A stretch of 64,000 nt of DNA from assembly GCA_033239525.1 (NCBI GenBank), contig BSYO01000004.1, positions 25,396,037 to 25,460,036 on the forward strand. The letters are read 5' to 3'. This stretch comes from Nepenthes gracilis. Lineage: Eukaryota > Streptophyta > Magnoliopsida > Caryophyllales > Nepenthaceae. Below, one piece after another: positions 38,051 to 48,937 of this stretch. The notes under the pieces are model-generated. The model searched no databases. It saw only the letters and a program-made list of their open reading frames with translations, and was not told the DNA's origin. A program made the position numbers and the translations under genes. Each line of letters opens with the position of its first letter. Position 1 is the stretch's first letter.

Positions 38051-41000
38051 CGGTAATTTTTAAATCTAACCGCACACTTGGCCTGTTAATCAAAATGAAA
38101 TAACGTAAAGTTTATTTGAATGATTTAAGGATAATTAATTATTTATTTATTATATTCTTATATAATAAAACAATATAGAATTATAAAAAAGTGGTAAAGA
38201 GCCATAATTACACTATAAATTGAATAATTTTTATTATAATAATTTTGATTATGACTCCTCGTGCAGTTAATTATTCATAACACTAAAGATTAATTTTTAT
38301 GTCAAATCAATATAATAAAAAGACATAAATTGGCAAACTTTATAACAATAATAAAAAAATCTATAATAAATTTTAAAATCATACTTTATAATAAATAATC
38401 AAAATCAACTAATATGGATAATACATACCAATTTTTTTATCTAGTAATGTCTTACTTAACTAATAAAATGATGAATATTATTCTTGATCTTTGTGGTCAG
38501 AGTATAATAATTATCATGCTTAAATTTATATGTTTTATGTCAGTTTTTCATTTAGTTTGGTATAAGAATTTTTTTGTAATATCAATAAATGGGTTGTTTG
38601 CATTTGGATTACAAAATTCACATTTACACATTATTGAGTACATTTTTCATTCTGTTATTATATTTAAACTCTTTGATATAAATGTTGTGATCAATTCCAA
38701 AATTATAACAAAAATCTCAACATATAAGATAATAATTTTACATTGTTCACTATCGGAATAAGAGTTGCGTCTACTGATAATAATATGATGACGACTTTAC
38801 TGTTATTCTATTTCTCGCTATGCTAATTCGTACGATAGTCAATTAAAAAAAGGAATACAATTGCACTTGTTTAAATATTTAAAATCGAAACAACAAAACT
38901 ATTATTAAATAAGGTCAAAAGGCTTCATCATAAGTTGGATTCGAACTAGCATCTCAAGGAGAAAAAGAAAGGCCCTATGAATTACCTTACATTTTGATCG
39001 TGGCATATTTGAGTAAGGGACAATCCAAGCTCAAGTTTAAGTACAAGTGATAAACCACTTCAAATTCAAATTCCAAAGGTATAAAATGAGTTCAATTAAA
39101 CTTTCATTACTAAGCTAGTACTCAGTTGTTTTGCTAGTGTAACTACTCTACACTTGGTTAGTGTGCATATATTCAATGTGTGTACACCTCTCTTAAAATA
39201 AATATGATATTTAATCTACTTAGTTAATATATATATGAACTTTTAAGATGGCGTTTATTACATTCATTACATACTCAATATCTGCTGTATTTGATTTGTA
39301 ATCTTTTAAGAAGTAATCATGGTGACACATTCTTTCATAATGTGCAAGAAAATCAAGGTGCATTATCCATCCATTAGTTGAATATAACATTTATCGTATT
39401 AATAATGACTATTTATTACTTTGTCATAATTTTATATACTTCTTGCATATAAAAGTATACCTGATAATATCAAATCATTTTTTTTCATAACAAGGACCAT
39501 CATAATTGTTGGGTCAAAAAATTGAGTTTGGGTAATTTTGATCAAATTTGCTATGCTTTTGGGATACTTTTATATATGGATGTAAAAATTGTCACAATAT
39601 TATGATATATTTTCATATTGACTGGCATAGTCAATTTTATGGTCTGATATATTTGATATTGATATATATTTATTGACATATTTAATATTGATACAATTAT
39701 GACCGATATCAGCGTTGACATTTTTATCCAAACTCCGATGTTATCAATTTTCTTTATTTGTTCATTTAAGTACAATAAATGAACCTTTTTTTTTTTTTTA
39801 CGGAGGTTGAAACCCATGGATCCTAGGGCCATTTGATTCTCTTATTTCACTCCTTATTTTGTTGTTCTTTTTAATGAGTTATCCTCGTATTCATGTACAA
39901 GCTTCGTTAATTTGCATGATGGTTCCAAATTTCTCTGCGTAGGAAGATGCACCAACGGCTCAAAAGAACAGCAACAAGTAAGATATAGTTACAGATTCAT
40001 TCTTTATACTAATTTAACATTATCGCATTCACATATGATAGAGTACTCTTTTAAAAAAATTGGCATTTACTAAGATATTCATATGTAAAATCATTATGTC
40101 TAAAATATCTCTATGAATATCATGTAGTAGCGACATTGAGGACCATTAATTGAGAAACATGTAGGGTAGTCAGAGAGTTGTAATACTTATCTCAAATTCA
40201 GATATAATTCGAATAGAATAAGGCCTAACCATTTAATTTTATATTTGAATTTTGCACATCATAAAGTTGAATATAATATCAAATGATACGAAATCTACTA
40301 TACAATATATCATTCGATACTTAAATTATTAATTTTTCTAAGAAAATTAGAAAAACGTTAAGAAAAGTGAGGATGTGAGAGAATAGAAGATGGAGGATTA
40401 GGCTTCATTAGAGTGAAATATGGATGATTAAGCTCCAAGATAATAGAGGCTTTGGTATCAATAAAATTTTAAGTATCAAGAGGGTTAACGTTCTATACTC
40501 ATTATCTAATTTCTTTATTTGCTCCCTCTTTTTTAGAAGAAATGGATTAGTTTATAATTTTACTATCAATTTGTGATGGTTTCTTAAAAAAGAATAATTA
40601 ATTATAAGTAGAGTCATTATTGTAATAGATTGTTAAATAGTTCGATCGTTTCATATATTCTAAGTTTAATACTGATCCATTAAGTATAATAATTATCCGT
40701 TTGATTTAACTGTCCATACCTTGATTTGTGTAACTGTTTGATAAGTTTAATCGTTTAATTTAATTAACCATTCATCCCTATATGTAATAATTTTTCAGCT
40801 TGAAGAAAAATGAAGAAAGGGATAAACCTTAATAGGGAAAATAGATTGTCCAGGAGGTTCACCACCCCTCTCAAATTCAGTATCCAATTAATCAATTCTA
40901 AATAATTAAAATTGAACTAATAAATATGTTATAACATGAGAGTCAATAGAGATTAAATCAAATAATTTTACCAGAAATTCGATAGAAACCTATGTGCCCT

Positions 41001-43480
41001 ATAATGAATAGTCTAATGCATCAAGAGCAACTAACTAGATGAAATATCAGTCTAGTTTAGGATATTACATAAAAAGAGGAAAACAAATATGATTTCCTAT
41101 ATAAAAACGGATAATAAATACAAATTTCATGAACGCTTTTCTAAAGGAGTGCGAAAGCATTCAAAAGAGCACTCTTTTCAATTCAATGAATACAAGTAAC
41201 TCTACCAGATATTGAGGTTTAAAATTTAATGGAAGGTCAAATAAGAATAAAACCTTTTTACAGCAAAAAATGAACTATAAAATGATATGTTCAAAAATAA
41301 AAAAAAATAGCCAAATGGTCAAAAAAATTTTGATCAATATATCAAAAATCTTTGTAAGATATCAGAAATCAAACTCTGATTAATAAGATAAATTAACAAT
41401 AAATGTGCGTTGATTAAAATTCTATAGAAAAGAAATAATCAGACAACAGTCATAACAAACTACTTGGATTTCTATTATAATATACTTGAAATTTGAATTC
41501 AATATCCATACATGGAGGGCTAGATTGGAAATTATATAAAATAAGATTGACCATCCCACTGAAATACAGGACTTACAAATAGTAAGTCCATAAAGAGGTA
41601 TGAACTATTTGAGTTGTTATACCCAAATCAAAAAGAAATTTGATCGAACGATCAAATTACCAAGTAAATAAATGATTAGATTGTTAGAGATACTAAAAAT
41701 TAAAATACCGAATGGCCGAATGGTTAATTCAACCAACCAATTATATAGGTCAAGAGATGAACAATTAAATCAAGCAAGTAGTTAATTTATTGAATTGATA
41801 AGTATTAAATTCATAATATATAAAATAGCTAGATTATTCAGTTATCAACTAGAGTAACAATTTTAAATAATAATCAATCATATCTCTTAAGAAAATTTTT
41901 ATTAATTAGTAATAATATTATAAATATATATTTTTTCTAAAAAGGAGGCTGAACAACCACTAAAAAGCAAGTGTAGAACTCTTATCTTCTAAATACTTGC
42001 AAAATTCATAAATTACAAAGTCAAGCCCTTTCATCTTTACTCTCCTTTTTATCCCTTGTTTCTCAATATCAAAAAAATTTTAAAAAAAATTTTAATTTAA
42101 ATGGCAGAAAATATATTAAGGAATAAGTATTATATCCTTTGACCTCTTATACATATTGTGGTGTGTATGATCCAAATATAAAGATTCAAAATTTTAACTA
42201 TTTTTCATATAAATAACTATATTAATCCAAGACATGCATCTAACATATTAGATAAATATAAGTTAAATTTTTTAAAAAATAAAATTAAAAGTGAGTTAGA
42301 TAATTTCTTTGGACATATAATATGTTTTTCTAATAAATATTATTACAAACAAAATATTTTAGTTACAACAAAAGTGATATAATCTAACAATTATAACATA
42401 TACATAAGAGTATAATAGATAAATTGTAAAAAAAATTAATATTTATAAAACTATTTTATAATTGATGCGTCTTTGAGTTCAAATATCAAATGAATTTGGG
42501 AGCTATCATACTTGAGTGTCCGATTGAAAAATGGGTCCAATATTCGTTATTTTGAATTTGAATCCTATACACCATAACAAACGAATAAGATGTAAAAAAA
42601 ATATGAAATTCGCTTATCGGTATATCATTCGACGCTCAAATCACCAATCTTTGTACACTGAAAAGAAAGATAAGAGAAAACGAATCCATAGATGTAAGCA
42701 GATGGGGATTCAGTATTTGTTGGAAGACTGTACTCTGTTGAATGTACTCGGATGAGTGAGCAGCTTTAAAATTTTATTACCTGATTTGTTTATCTGAATA
42801 TTCGCCAATCTAAATATTCATTCCAATCTTTTCCATTTCTCTGTGGGGGTGATACTGTTTTTATAGTGATGAGTGTATTTTGATTAACAGATTCCTAATT
42901 CAATATATGAGCATTATGTCTCTACAATTATAATAGAAATTACTTGTGTAACGATTGCCTACATTTAATAGTTGGACAATACAATTTTCAACGATTGGAT
43001 CAGCGCGATAACTGTCTGTAACAGTTTATTATTTATCGATTAATACTCATTTATTATTAAATAGTTCAGGTCATATTTTTTGAGTCAATCGCCACGTCTT
43101 TTACTTCTTGGGTTTAGAGGGTTTTTTGATGGGTCATCGTTATTTGGACTTTTGTTCCTTCCGCGTTTTGGATTCTGGGCCGACCCGTATACTGTCATAC
43201 CCAGCAGTAATTATTTTATAACCATGTTTTATATATTAGTTGAGATGACGAGTCTTATTTATTTTTACATTTTTAAAAAATTCACTTTTCTATTTATATA
43301 AATAGTTATATAAAAAATAATATTTTTATACTAGTGGAGAAACTCAGTTATAATTTTTTTTTTTGGTTATTTTAAAAGATATCATCTTGATTATTTTTAA
43401 TTACCGATAAAAGTCTTTGATTTATATATTTTGACTATTTTAAAAAATTGATTATATTTACATAAAATATCTTTTAACTG
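38051..43480. other. AT-rich intergenic region between divergent genes
   Basis: About 5.4 kb with no supportable gene. It separates the presumed start of RBL14 (-) from the presumed leader of the AIG1-like gene (+), so it should contain both promoters. It holds a MITE-like copy at 39578-39729 and long AT-rich stretches. Frames at 38414-38761 and 42531-42755 are not recognisable. Confidence 0.5.
39578..39729. repeat. MITE-like repeat copy
   Basis: The ends GGATGTAAAAATTGTCA and, on the reverse strand, GGATAAAAATGTCAACG form an imperfect inverted pair around ATATTGATAT-rich sequence like that of the other copies. Confidence 0.55.
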
Positions 43481-43484
43481 CGAT

Positions 43485-43645
43485 TGAAGAAGAATAATTG
43501 AGGCGACTTCAAGGAGTCATTTCGAAGTAAAATCCTTCCATAGTAATCTTATCTATACTTTGCTCTGTTATTTTCGCCTCTAAATTTATTCCTGTTTGTG
43601 TGGTTTCTTCGTCCTCCGCAACGAACGCTTCAATCTTATTCAGCG
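43485..43645 (+). other. Candidate non-coding first exon of the AIG1-like gene
   Basis: A leader-like, pyrimidine-rich stretch ends TTCAGCG followed by a strong donor GTAAGT at 43646. The coding start at 52632 is preceded by a good acceptor (TTTTCTTTGAAG ending 52616). Joining the two would give a 9-kb 5'-UTR intron containing the LTR element at 45027. It may instead belong to an unrecognised gene. Confidence 0.35.
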
Positions 43646-43964
43646 GTAAGTTATATATATATATATATATTTTTCTCCGATCTTGTTTTTTCCGTTATGA
43701 TCCTAATTGATCATGTTGTTCAATTCGTGTCCCTTTAGTTTTTAGCATTAATTTTGAAAGTAGAAGTTGCCTTGCACAAAATTTAGTGTTTGGGTTTTAC
43801 TCGGATTCGACACTTCCTGAAGATTTTTGTCAGATTATCGAATTACAACATTTGTGGCGCAGGGTATCGATTTGGTAATTTGTGTTTAACGAGCTTCATG
43901 AATACCATTGTTGGTTTTGTTTAATAATTTCTCTTTATTGGTTACATGATATAAGCTGTTCAGA

Positions 43965-44078
43965 ATTTCTTGCTAAAGCACCTCTTTGTCGACAAGTTGT
44001 CCAGCGAGGATATTGATATTAGAAGTAAAGTTGTTAGGTTTATTGGCACTATCCTGTTGGCTTCGCCCGTAGCGTCCT
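43965..44078 (+). other. Exon-like open segment of unknown function
   Basis: An acceptor-like CTGTTCAG near 43964 and a strong donor GTGAGT at about 44079 bracket 38 codons without a stop, including HLFVDKLSSEDIDIRSKVV and RFIGTILLASPVA. The helix-rich look suggests a HEAT-type repeat, but I do not recognise the protein. It could be a relic exon of a lost gene or chance. Confidence 0.25.
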
Positions 44079-44079
44079 G

Positions 44080-45021
44080 TGAGTTCCCCTCTGTGACTGT
44101 GTGATTGGGGCATAATTGAATTTGTCAATGTAATTGGTGAATGTTTGATCATAATGACGCAGTTGATAGGAAAGTAACCTTCTGTGTGCTCCAGAGGTTC
44201 AGATGGCTACTGTGTTTGGTTTAAATTTTAATGTAGAAGACTATGGTGAGTAAAAAAAAATGAGTAAGATAGTGGGGGAGTAAAGTTATGGAAACCTATT
44301 AAATGCATTTTTATTAGTGTACGCAATGTAAGAGTATGGGGTCTATTATTTTGTTTATTGGTCCCATAGTGTATTTATTCATAACTCATCCATTGGGGTT
44401 TGAGATGAAAATTGTAGAATTTTATTTGGATTAAATATAATTTGATGTCTTCACAATTTTATGGGGTTTTGATCTCATCTCTACTAGCCAGACATTGTAC
44501 TTTTAGAATCACTGAGTTTTTCTCACATTTACACAATTTTACACAAGAGGAGGAACAAGCTGTTGACTATTACATAGATTTACTAGGTTTTAGGTGATGT
44601 CGTTGGCTTTTCATTTTTGAGAAGTGGCAAATTTGGGCCAGATCAAACACTCAAAATTGTCCTCTGGTGTTCTCCCCTGGATCATATTCTTTGCATCTCT
44701 GAATCATACACCTTGCATCCCTGGTTCAAAGGACATTATCCTTCTCTTATTATGCTGTCGAACTCTGTTGATTCCTTGCTATATTAAATCTGGTTGTCTT
44801 CTCTTTTTCTGTAGTTGTTTTGTGTTGTTTTTGTTCTTTTTTACTCTTTGTTGTTGACATATTGGCAACCTGTTAATAACATTTTATCTTACTTTCTGAT
44901 CAAAAAGATGTCCTCTGTTCTTGGGACCCCAAGCGCTGATTCTTAGCAGAGGATGAGTGTTTTTACTATTTTGGCTTGTTTTATATTTGGGATGTGGGCC
45001 TTTTACTGTCTGTACTAAGGA
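44080..45021. other. Non-coding sequence left of the gene-capturing element
   Basis: T-rich sequence with no recognised gene. If the leader at 43485 is right, this is intron of the AIG1-like gene. Confidence 0.4.
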
Positions 45022-45026
45022 TTCAG
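45022..45026. repeat. Target site duplication TTCAG, left copy
   Basis: TTCAG directly before the left LTR; the same five bases follow the right LTR at 49529-49533. Confidence 0.85.
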
Positions 45027-45622
45027 TGATACGAACTCTATGGTCGTATTGTGGTAATTGCAAGCGTGATGAGGAAGGGCTGCGAGAGGGGAGCTCTGGC
45101 AGAGGAAAACAGAGAAAAACTGAGAGAGTGTGTTATAGTAAGACCTCGATCTGTTACAGTAAACCTGTGGTAATGTTGCTACAATTCGGCCGAGGTGTAA
45201 TATGCCGGGGTGGTGAAGAGCAGAACAGTGCAAAGAGGAGAAAAATCGGAAGTGGCAGAGAAGAGAGGAGTTTAGGTGAGGGAGCAGAGAGAGAGAGACT
45301 GAGAGGAGAGAAAGTGAGGCAGGAGAGAGATCGCATCTGGGAGAAGGGCAGGGGAGAGAGAGAGGGAGATAAGCAGAAAGAAGTCAGAGAGTACAGGAGG
45401 AAAAGAGAAAACGTGAGAGTGCAGGCAAATCATTCTGCTTCCTTTCCATTAACCAGTACATTTATAGGAAACAAAATAACTGGAAAAAACTAAATCAACT
45501 ATCTAACAAACTAAAAGTAAAGTCCTACAAGTGCTAACAAACTGGGGGGAAATGGAGCAACAACAGAGGGGGAACAACAGCACATGGGAGACAAACAATA
45601 GAAAAATAAAAGGCTCGTAATA
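45027..45622 (-). repeat. Left (3') LTR of the gene-capturing element
   Basis: Pairs with 48923-49528 along its whole length (TGATACGAA... at the left, ...AAAATAAAAGGCT at the right). Its right terminus reads GTAATA where the other has GTAACA. It is purine-rich, and TATAAATG lies at 45459-45466 (-). Confidence 0.9.
45459..45466 (-). promoter_or_regulatory. TATA box in the left LTR
   Basis: TATAAATG on the minus strand, at the same place as in the right LTR (49366-49373). It would drive transcription out of the element towards 45026 and beyond. Confidence 0.5.
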
Positions 45623-45677
45623 TTGCCGTCCCCATCAAAGAAACCTTGTCCTCAATGTTGAAAGAGAAAAAGTCGTG
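45623..45677 (-). pseudogene. Remnant of the Gypsy pol C-terminus
   Basis: Minus-strand reading HDFFSFNIEDKVSLMGTAI resembles the F-x-LEDK-V-x-x-x-GG ending of plant Gypsy polyproteins just before the 3' LTR. The GATGGGGACGG run would serve as the polypurine tract. It is fused directly to the transporter fragment. Confidence 0.5.
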
Positions 45678-46144
45678 GAGTGCTGCTAATACAGGAATGA
45701 CTACCCGAATACAGGCATATGTTATAGTTCCAATGGTTGAAGAAAATCCTACTAATTCAAAAATGCTGCTGGCATAGAAACAAATCTCGTTGATTCCTCC
45801 AAATTGCTGTATAACCATCAATCCAATTCCTTTAATGACTGAGCGCCGGTATCTTTTTGAAATAAATCCAGCATGCCAGTCTTTGGGAGCAGCTGAAGTT
45901 CTTCTATGGAATTTTCGATTTCAACTGCTTCAAATGTTATATCAGCATCTTTTCTACAAAGCTTTTGCAATGCAGCTTCAAACTTCTTCTGAACTCCTTT
46001 CTTTGCTAGCCATCTTGGTGATTCTGGGATGAAAAAGAGACCCAAAAGCAGAAGAGCGCATGGCACCAATCCTGTTAAAGCTAAGGTTCTCCACGTCAGT
46101 ACTATGCCTAGTATGTAGGCCACAGAGACTCCAGCACGGATCAT
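45678..46144 (-). pseudogene. ERD6-like sugar transporter fragment (captured, intron-less)
   Basis: ERD6-like proteins are 12-helix monosaccharide/H+ carriers of the tonoplast. Here about 150 codons are kept without introns. They run from GVSVAYILGIVLTWRTLALTG through the family motif PESPRWLAKKG and the KDADI-containing loop to MVIQQFGGINEICFYASSIF and SSTIGTITYACI. A one-base shift near 45825-45835 breaks the frame between DLFQK and the QQFGG helix. Plant ERD6-like genes have many introns, so the continuous copy points to an mRNA source. The ends are fused to unrelated sequence, so no transporter can be made. Confidence 0.85.
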
Positions 46145-46349
46145 AATCTGGGCAGTGATGCAAGCCACATTTATACAGTCTCGCTGATAGTTCGTTGATG
46201 TCCATGCCGAAATGCCTTGCAATGGGGTTGTCTGTTTGCATGGAGTAACTTCATAGTTACTAATCATGGTTTCGGTGACATGCGCATGAGGGCCAATGAC
46301 CATCAAAGACTTAATAGCAGTAGCAAAGACAATTTCCTGTCTTGCTACG
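46145..46349 (-). other. Junction segment between the two captured fragments, unrecognised
   Basis: The minus-strand frame stays open from the DA1-like end into the transporter piece (containing MVIGPHAHVTETMISNYEV and GISAWTSTNYQ), but the intervening residues match neither family to my eye. Part near 46150-46200 may be a poorly conserved stretch of the transporter (RDCINVACITAQIM in place of RG-x-x-TT-x-NQLMI). Confidence 0.4.
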
Positions 46350-47539
46350 TCGGTTCCTTGTCTAAATCCATCCCCATAAGCCGTCGATCCATCTTACTCA
46401 ATCTGATACTTGAAAAATTCACCAAGTTTCCTCTCAAACTGTGACCGCTTACCTTTCTTAAATGATCTAGTACCAGTCAGTGAACCCAATGATGATGATG
46501 GTAATAGGGTCGATGAGGAAGAAGGCAAGCTCGTCACGCAACTGCTGCCAGAGCCGGCTATTAATTCAGAATCCAACCACATATGAGCTAGCACCTGACA
46601 TATCCCTTCTTTAACCTCAGGACTTAGATTTGGATATCCATTGAGGTGTCTCCATGCATGCATCATCATGTGAGCCAAGCTGGATTCTACCAACAACCTA
46701 GGGAGGCCGAACAGAATGTGCAACCTAGGGGTCTGCTGATCTATTTTCATGTGCAACCCTTCGTAAAATTCTCAAATGTCAAGGGAATGCGGTTGGCATT
46801 CATTGGTATCCATGATTGAAGAGTCGAGAGCTTCGAGACACAATTTTTGACCATCATCAAGTCGGAAGTATGGGGTGTCCCACAGCGCCATTCTTTCACA
46901 ACTGCAACATTGTGAAGTCCAATCAGATTCTTGGGAAGGGTACTAGTTTTGCATCCATAGGAAATGTGTCCTATATTCTATCAACCCAGTAGCATTTTGT
47001 GGAATGAAAACATTGCAAACATCACATTTTGGATGAAAAGACATCCTGTAGCCGGATGTATGATATGGGCGATCCCCAGATATGGAAAACTCATGGTCAA
47101 CAACAGGCTCATTGCATTTGTGGCAACGGGAACAGTCTGGGTGCCAAAAATCTTCCATACAACTCAAGTATCGTCCATAACCAATCTCAGAACCGCTACC
47201 AGCATATATTCTGAACTCCGAGGGAAGGAAGGAGAGATACGGTTGAAAGATGTTCCCATGATCATAGTGAGGAGGAGAGTTAATGGTTAGATTCCCTCGA
47301 AGAGCTTTAGCCAGTAGTTCATCTTCTTCCAACTGGGCATCCTTTTGCCTTTTCTGCTCTTCTTCTGAAAGGGAAAGTGCAATAGCACGATCAATATATT
47401 CATTGTTATCACCCGACCACAGATCCACTGAAATAGGCTGGCCATAATCCCAATATATATCTTCTCCATAAGCCCCGTGATATTCCCCTTCTGAGAAACA
47501 ACTAGAGGAGCCCCCGAAAGTCTTACTCAGCCAATCCAT
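46350..47539 (-). pseudogene. DA1-like ubiquitin-receptor/LIM peptidase retrocopy (captured)
   Basis: DA1 proteins limit organ growth; they carry ubiquitin-interacting motifs, a LIM domain and a HEMMH zinc peptidase site. The minus strand reads MDWLSKTFGGSSSCFSEGEY at 47539, a UIM with DRAIALSLSEEEQ, a degraded LIM domain (AGSGSEIGYGRYLSC has lost two Cys), then CSCERM, LDDGQKLCLEALDSSIMDT, EFYEGLHMK, and LAHMMMHAWRHLNGY with EGICQVLAHMWLD. It ends FERKLGEFFKYQIE, stop, YGDGFR. No introns interrupt it, although plant DA1 genes have many. In-frame stops occur after WMQN and SLDI, the stretch between IDQQTP and LFGLPRLL is deleted, and the peptidase Glu is Met (HMMMH). It is a dead copy. Confidence 0.9.
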
Positions 47540-48415
47540 ACAAACATTTGTAACATATTGGCAATTCCAGCAACGCAAATTTCCCTCCATGGCCATAACG
47601 GTCAAAGTATAAAAATAATAAGGGCAGAAAGGATAATATCATTGACTGCATTTTCCACACAAAACTGCCTGTCCCCAAGAGTTCAGCAGACTTTTTATGG
47701 GACTAATCTGGTCCTTCACTGAGGAAGAATTGAACGTATCACACCAACCAATTTTGTCCCTCAAAGAGGGAATTGATTTCTTTTCTGAGGGTCAGACTCT
47801 GATGAAGTAGAGTGCAATTAGAGTAGTAATAGAGGCAAGTTGTGCCATCATCTGGATAAAGCCAGTTGTAGTGGTTTTCCCACATGAGTATAACCAAATA
47901 TGGTAGTCATGAGATCCAAAACCGTCCCTGCACCCAAGGAGAAGTGGCGAGGGACATTGCGATCACTCTCTCCAAACCTTTGGTCGCCAGGATCCTTAAG
48001 CGCGTCTTGCAACGGGTGGAATTTCAACACCTTAGGCTGCTTGCCGGACAGTTTTCGAAAATTAACATCTCCACAAATCCACGAATCCATAGGAGTAAGC
48101 ATTGTCACTGACTCCACACCAGTGATTGAAGTCGTGATCTGTGAAGGAGTGGGAAAGCTGTGTGGTAAAGGAAGATGTTGCAGAGGTGCGATGGGAGTTT
48201 GCCCTCGATTTGGGAATCAGGTGATGCGTGTGGAGTTGGTTTCTCGATTCGAGCTAAGGAAGGCAAAATTTCAGTGATGGAAGTTTGAATTAGTTTAGCG
48301 GTGGAAGTGTTAGAGGTGTTACCTGCTGCAGGTGGCAACTCTGTTGGATATGCTCGAGACTATTGTAGGTTGATTTGATTCAAGGAAGAAAAATGTCCTC
48401 GTGGTAGTGCCGAAT
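47540..48415 (-). other. Interior of the gene-capturing element, origin unknown
   Basis: Between the gag-like start and the DA1-like copy, two short minus-strand frames (48105-48338 and 47848-48117) carry no recognised domain. The part next to 47540 may be DA1 5'-UTR carried along with the transcript. The rest may be degraded gag or a third captured piece. Confidence 0.35.
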
Positions 48416-48937
48416 CTATGTGGTGGTAGAAACGGAGGGGGCAGTTTGAGTAGTAGGTGATTGTACGGATGCGACAAAGGAAACAATTTCTGGTTGAGGT
48501 AAGGGAAGTTGAAGAATGGTGGTGGCATTTGGTAGAGTTGGTAACGTTCTGAGAGAGGTTGGGGTTGAAGTTTGCGGTTGCAATTGCGGGGGCAGTGGAG
48601 GAGGATAAACAGTAACAGATGGAGAAGCCACAAGTGAGGGAGGATTTACTGACCAGTTTTGCTCGATTCGGTTGAGCGATCGACTGATTTCAGCAAGGGA
48701 GTGATGGATTTGTACTGTAGTGGAGGTGGCAGTGGCGATTTTCTCTGCGGGTTGTCGAATGATTGCCGTTTGCTGGTGGACGATCACGGTAACACTCTTC
48801 AGCTCCTGCGATAGCCTCGCAACTGCAAGTTCAAGCACCTGCAGTGCTTGTTCTTCGGTCGCCTGTAGTGCTTGGTCGTCGGTCGTCCTTACCTCTGCAT
48901 TTGTCTTACTAAGAGCACCATTTGATACGAATTCCAT
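48416..48937 (-). pseudogene. Gag-like N-terminal frame of the gene-capturing element
   Basis: A 173-codon frame starts inside the LTR edge and contains a helical segment (VARLSQELKSVTVIVHQQ through HHSLAEISRSLNRIEQNW) followed by a Pro/Thr/Ser-rich linker. This coiled-coil-then-proline layout is common at the start of Gypsy gag proteins. No capsid or zinc knuckle follows. Function is inferred from position only. Confidence 0.4.

Noticed and set aside
38414..38761. 115-codon hydrophobic frame
   Set aside because: It is AT-rich chance coding with no motif, no splice context and no neighbouring exons.
44957..45493. 178-codon Arg/Glu-rich protein (and its twin at 49014-49322)
   Set aside because: Both lie in the purine-rich LTR pair of the capture element and exist because of low complexity.
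45678..47539. Functional DA1-like and sugar-transporter genes
   Set aside because: Stops, a frameshift, internal deletion, lost catalytic and zinc residues, and truncated ends exclude full-length products.
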